Source of the DNA: Fidelibacterota bacterium
GTDB lineage: Bacteria; Fidelibacterota; Marinisomatia; SCGC-AAA003-L08; TS1B11
Length of the DNA: 64,000 nucleotides
Reading direction: 5' to 3'
NCBI GenBank assembly: GCA_020354025.1
Contig: CP070638.1
Coordinates: forward strand, 2,115,642-2,179,641
Under the pieces are notes generated by a model, which did not search any database, was not told where the DNA came from, and saw only the letters and a list, made by a program, of their open reading frames with translations. Within the stretch, counting starts at the first letter, position 1. The number at the start of each line of letters is the position of its first letter. Shown here in pieces: positions 62,108-64,000 of this stretch. A program made the position numbers and the translations under genes.

Positions 62108-62989
62108 CTATGAAAGTTGGCGCGTTTCATGCAGGACACGCTGGAGGTAATCCCGGTACTGGCTTGCCGGTATTTCCTTAATGACCTGATCCAGTTGAGC
62201 TGCATTGATATTGCCCATGTGAAACGCCACTTCCTCAATGCAGCCGATCTTCAAACCCTGGCGTGTTTCAATGGCTTCGATGAAATTGCCAGCTTCCAGC
62301 AGACTCTGGTGGGTTCCCATATCCAACCAGGCGATGCCGCGGCTGAAGCGAAGAACCTGGAGCTCACCCATTTCCAGGTAGATCTTGTTAATGTCGGTGA
62401 TTTCCAACTCGCCACGGGCCGAAGGCTTCAGGCTCTTGGCAAATTCCACCACCCGCTGGTCGTAGAAATAGAGACCCGGTATGGCGTAATTGGATTTTGG
62501 TTGCTGCGGTTTCTCTTCGATACTCAGAGCCCGGCCCTGCGTGTCAAACGTCACAATGCCGTAGCGTTGGGGATCACGAACCGGGTAGGCGAAAATTGTG
62601 GCCCCGCGCTCCAGTGACGCAGCTTTTCGTAGCTGCTCCACATACCCGGTGCCATAAAACACATTATCACCTAGAATCAAACAAGCCGGATCGCTGGCGA
62701 TGAAAGACTCTGCGATGATGAATGCCTGAGCGATTCCCTCCGGGCGGGGCTGCTCCTGGTAACTGAAATGCACTCCGAGGCGGGAACCATCCCCCAGAAT
62801 CTGTTCGAAGCGGGGGAGATCGTCAGGGGTGGAGATAATCAGGATGTCCTTTAGACCTGCCAGCAGTAGCGTGGAGAGGGGGTAGTAGATCATGGGCTTG
62901 TCGTTGACGGGCAGCAATTGTTTGCACACCGCCCGGGATAGGGGATACAGGCGTGTGCCAGCCCCGCCAGCCAGGATGATTCCTTTCAC
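62108..62989 (-). CDS. rfbA: Glucose-1-phosphate thymidylyltransferase RfbA
   Basis: 293 residues. Makes dTDP-glucose from dTTP and glucose-1-phosphate, the first step of dTDP-rhamnose and related sugar-nucleotide synthesis. The N-terminal GIILAGGAGTRLYPLS nucleotide motif and KQLLPVNDKPMIYYPLS are unmistakable; ILGDNVFYG, the substrate loop VEEKPQQPKSNYAIPGLYFYD and the C-terminal region IAWLDMGTHQSL (hexose site) are complete. No rfbB, C or D is seen up to the end of the window. It is convergent with the small-protein gene and shares the terminator there. Confidence 0.96.
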   Translation of the reverse strand: MKGIILAGGAGTRLYPLSRAVCKQLLPVNDKPMIYYPLSTLLLAGLKDILIISTPDDLPRFEQILGDGSRLGVHFSYQEQPRPEGIAQAFIIAESFIASDPACLILGDNVFYGTGYVEQLRKAASLERGATIFAYPVRDPQRYGIVTFDTQGRALSIEEKPQQPKSNYAIPGLYFYDQRVVEFAKSLKPSARGELEITDINKIYLEMGELQVLRFSRGIAWLDMGTHQSLLEAGNFIEAIETRQGLKIGCIEEVAFHMGNINAAQLDQVIKEIPASQYRDYLQRVLHETRQLS

Positions 62990-63144
62990 CTTCGATGCTC
63001 CTTTCTATATCTGTTGATGAACCGGGCGCCGTCTGTCCGCTGCTGGTTCATTCACCTCGTACGAGACTTCCGCGCAAGGGCCGAAGAGAGCCAGTCGGGA
63101 TATGAAGCCGAGCCATCTTCGGTGGCATATAAGTAGCGGGTCCC

Positions 63145-64000
63145 CTATCCCTTTTTGCCCGACTGGGCTGCGATCACATTCAGCGCCGAACCGGCCTTGA
63201 ACCACTCGATCTGGGTTTCATTAAGGGTATGCTGAAGAGGGATCGTTTCTCTTGAGCCGTCAACATGGTCCAGAACCATTGTCACAGTTGATCCGAAGGC
63301 CAGTTCCATCAGACCCGTCAGGGAAACCGTGTCATCAACCTGGACTTTATCATAATCGGCAGTATCCACGAATGTAAGGGGAAGAATCCCCTGCTTTTTA
63401 AGATTGGTCTCGTGAATGCGGGCAAAGCTCTTAACAATGACAGCCAGACCCCCCAGGAATCTTGGTTCCATCGCAGCGTGTTCCCGACTGGATCCTTCGC
63501 CGTAATTCTCCTCGCCCACAACCACCCAACCGATGCCTTCGGCCTTGTAGGACCGGGCGATGTCGCTGAGTTTGCTCCCTTCTTCACCCGTGACCAGATT
63601 ACGTCCCGTACCTGTCTCGCGCGCGTAGGCATTGGTCATGCCGTTAAAGAGGTTGTTGCTGATATTATCCAGGTGTCCCCTGAATCGGAGCCAGGGTCCA
63701 GCCGGAGAGATGTGGTCGGTGGTGCATTTTCCCCGCGCCTTGGCCAACACCCGCAGGCCCTGCAGGTCTGAACCCTCCCAGGTGGGAAACGGTTCCAGCA
63801 GCTGCAGGCGTTCACTATCAGTCTTGACGGCGATCTGAATCCGGCTGCCGTCCGCTGGCGGTGGCTCGTAGCCCGACTCGCCGGGATTGAAGCCGTCAGC
63901 CGGCAATTCGTTTCCAACCGGTGGAGCTAGCAATATCATGCTGTCTCCATCAGGTAAAGGATCGGTCAGGGGATTGAATGACAGGTGCCCTGCCAGGGCC
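63145..64000 (-). CDS. Aconitate hydratase, 3' part (gene continues past the window)
   Basis: The frame is open to the window edge, so the 285 residues seen are the C-terminal part only; an internal ATG at 63939 is not the start. Before it the frame reads GHLSFNPLTDPLPDGDSM, which continues the enzyme. The C-terminal swivel domain is clear: GKCTTDHISPAGPWLRFRG, VVVGEENYGEGSSREHAAMEPR (substrate-binding serine/arginine region) and GLAVIVKSFARIHETNLKKQG. This is the aconitase of the TCA cycle, mitochondrial type by its motifs. The cluster-binding Cys residues lie in the missing N-terminal part. It ends 156 bases before the rfbA start. Confidence 0.94.
   Translation of the reverse strand, partial: ALAGHLSFNPLTDPLPDGDSMILLAPPVGNELPADGFNPGESGYEPPPADGSRIQIAVKTDSERLQLLEPFPTWEGSDLQGLRVLAKARGKCTTDHISPAGPWLRFRGHLDNISNNLFNGMTNAYARETGTGRNLVTGEEGSKLSDIARSYKAEGIGWVVVGEENYGEGSSREHAAMEPRFLGGLAVIVKSFARIHETNLKKQGILPLTFVDTADYDKVQVDDTVSLTGLMELAFGSTVTMVLDHVDGSRETIPLQHTLNETQIEWFKAGSALNVIAAQSGKKG

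Overview
The window is a moderately GC-rich bacterial chromosome segment, most likely from a lineage of the FCB group (Marinimicrobia-, Calditrichota- or KSB1-like). This is inferred from two secreted proteins ending in the sorting-type C-terminal domain (NYPNPFNP near its start, KLLLLK at the end), from several lipoproteins and exported proteins with tandem repeats, and from strong AGGAGG-type ribosome binding sites. No rRNA, phage, transposase, integrase or CRISPR array is visible. It looks like core chromosome with accessory patches and several decaying genes.

Layout. 1-4.7 kb: the 5' part of a cadherin/Ig-like repeat protein diverges from a PDZ-multi-TM histidine kinase and its OmpR-type regulator; the gap holds five CRP-type palindromes. 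4.9-17 kb (all minus strand): panC-panB with a damaged panD, an APC permease, a PlsB-like acyltransferase overlapping a lipase-like hydrolase, an aldo/keto reductase, arfB, an exported methyltransferase, a split PD-(D/E)XK-like gene pair, an aldehyde dehydrogenase, queD and a small membrane ORF. 17-22.2 kb: radC-like gene, radical SAM/SPASM gene, a DUF5009-type membrane acyltransferase, a nonsense-riddled nadA remnant and intact nadB. 22.4-34 kb: amidohydrolase lipoprotein, a 1627-residue propeller/LRR/propeller surface protein, an M1-like peptidase, a serine hydrolase, adenosine deaminase and a C_GCAxxG_C_C redox protein.

34-42.6 kb: a 9-bp repeat array followed by a promoter-like pair and a hairpin-rich stretch ending in an intrinsic terminator; small membrane-protein genes (one a pseudogene); a hybrid PAS kinase; an exported HExxH protein; a DUF4870 protein; and tRNA-Arg(TCT). 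42.9-49.7 kb: a parvulin-like exported protein, a DUF4139 protein, a second inverted 9-bp array with the same promoter-like geometry, a YadA-head-like repeat protein and a sorting-domain protein. 49.7-64 kb: isocitrate/isopropylmalate-type dehydrogenase, TolB-like lipoprotein, Gfo/Idh/MocA oxidoreductase, DUF72, a GMC oxidoreductase with a CxxCxxCxxxC motif, a LiaF-like protein, a DASS transporter, an IorAB-type molybdenum hydroxylase, a small unknown protein, rfbA and the 3' part of an aconitase gene.

How genes work together. PanB and PanC make pantoate and pantothenate, but the panD copy that should supply beta-alanine looks dead. NadB should make iminoaspartate, but only the tail of nadA remains beside it. 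A third gene (35.7-36.5 kb) carries a nonsense codon and a frameshift. The most unusual non-coding signals are the paired 9-bp arrays with promoter-like elements, the CRP-site cluster at about 0.9-1.3 kb, and a dispersed hairpin repeat placed after stop codons.
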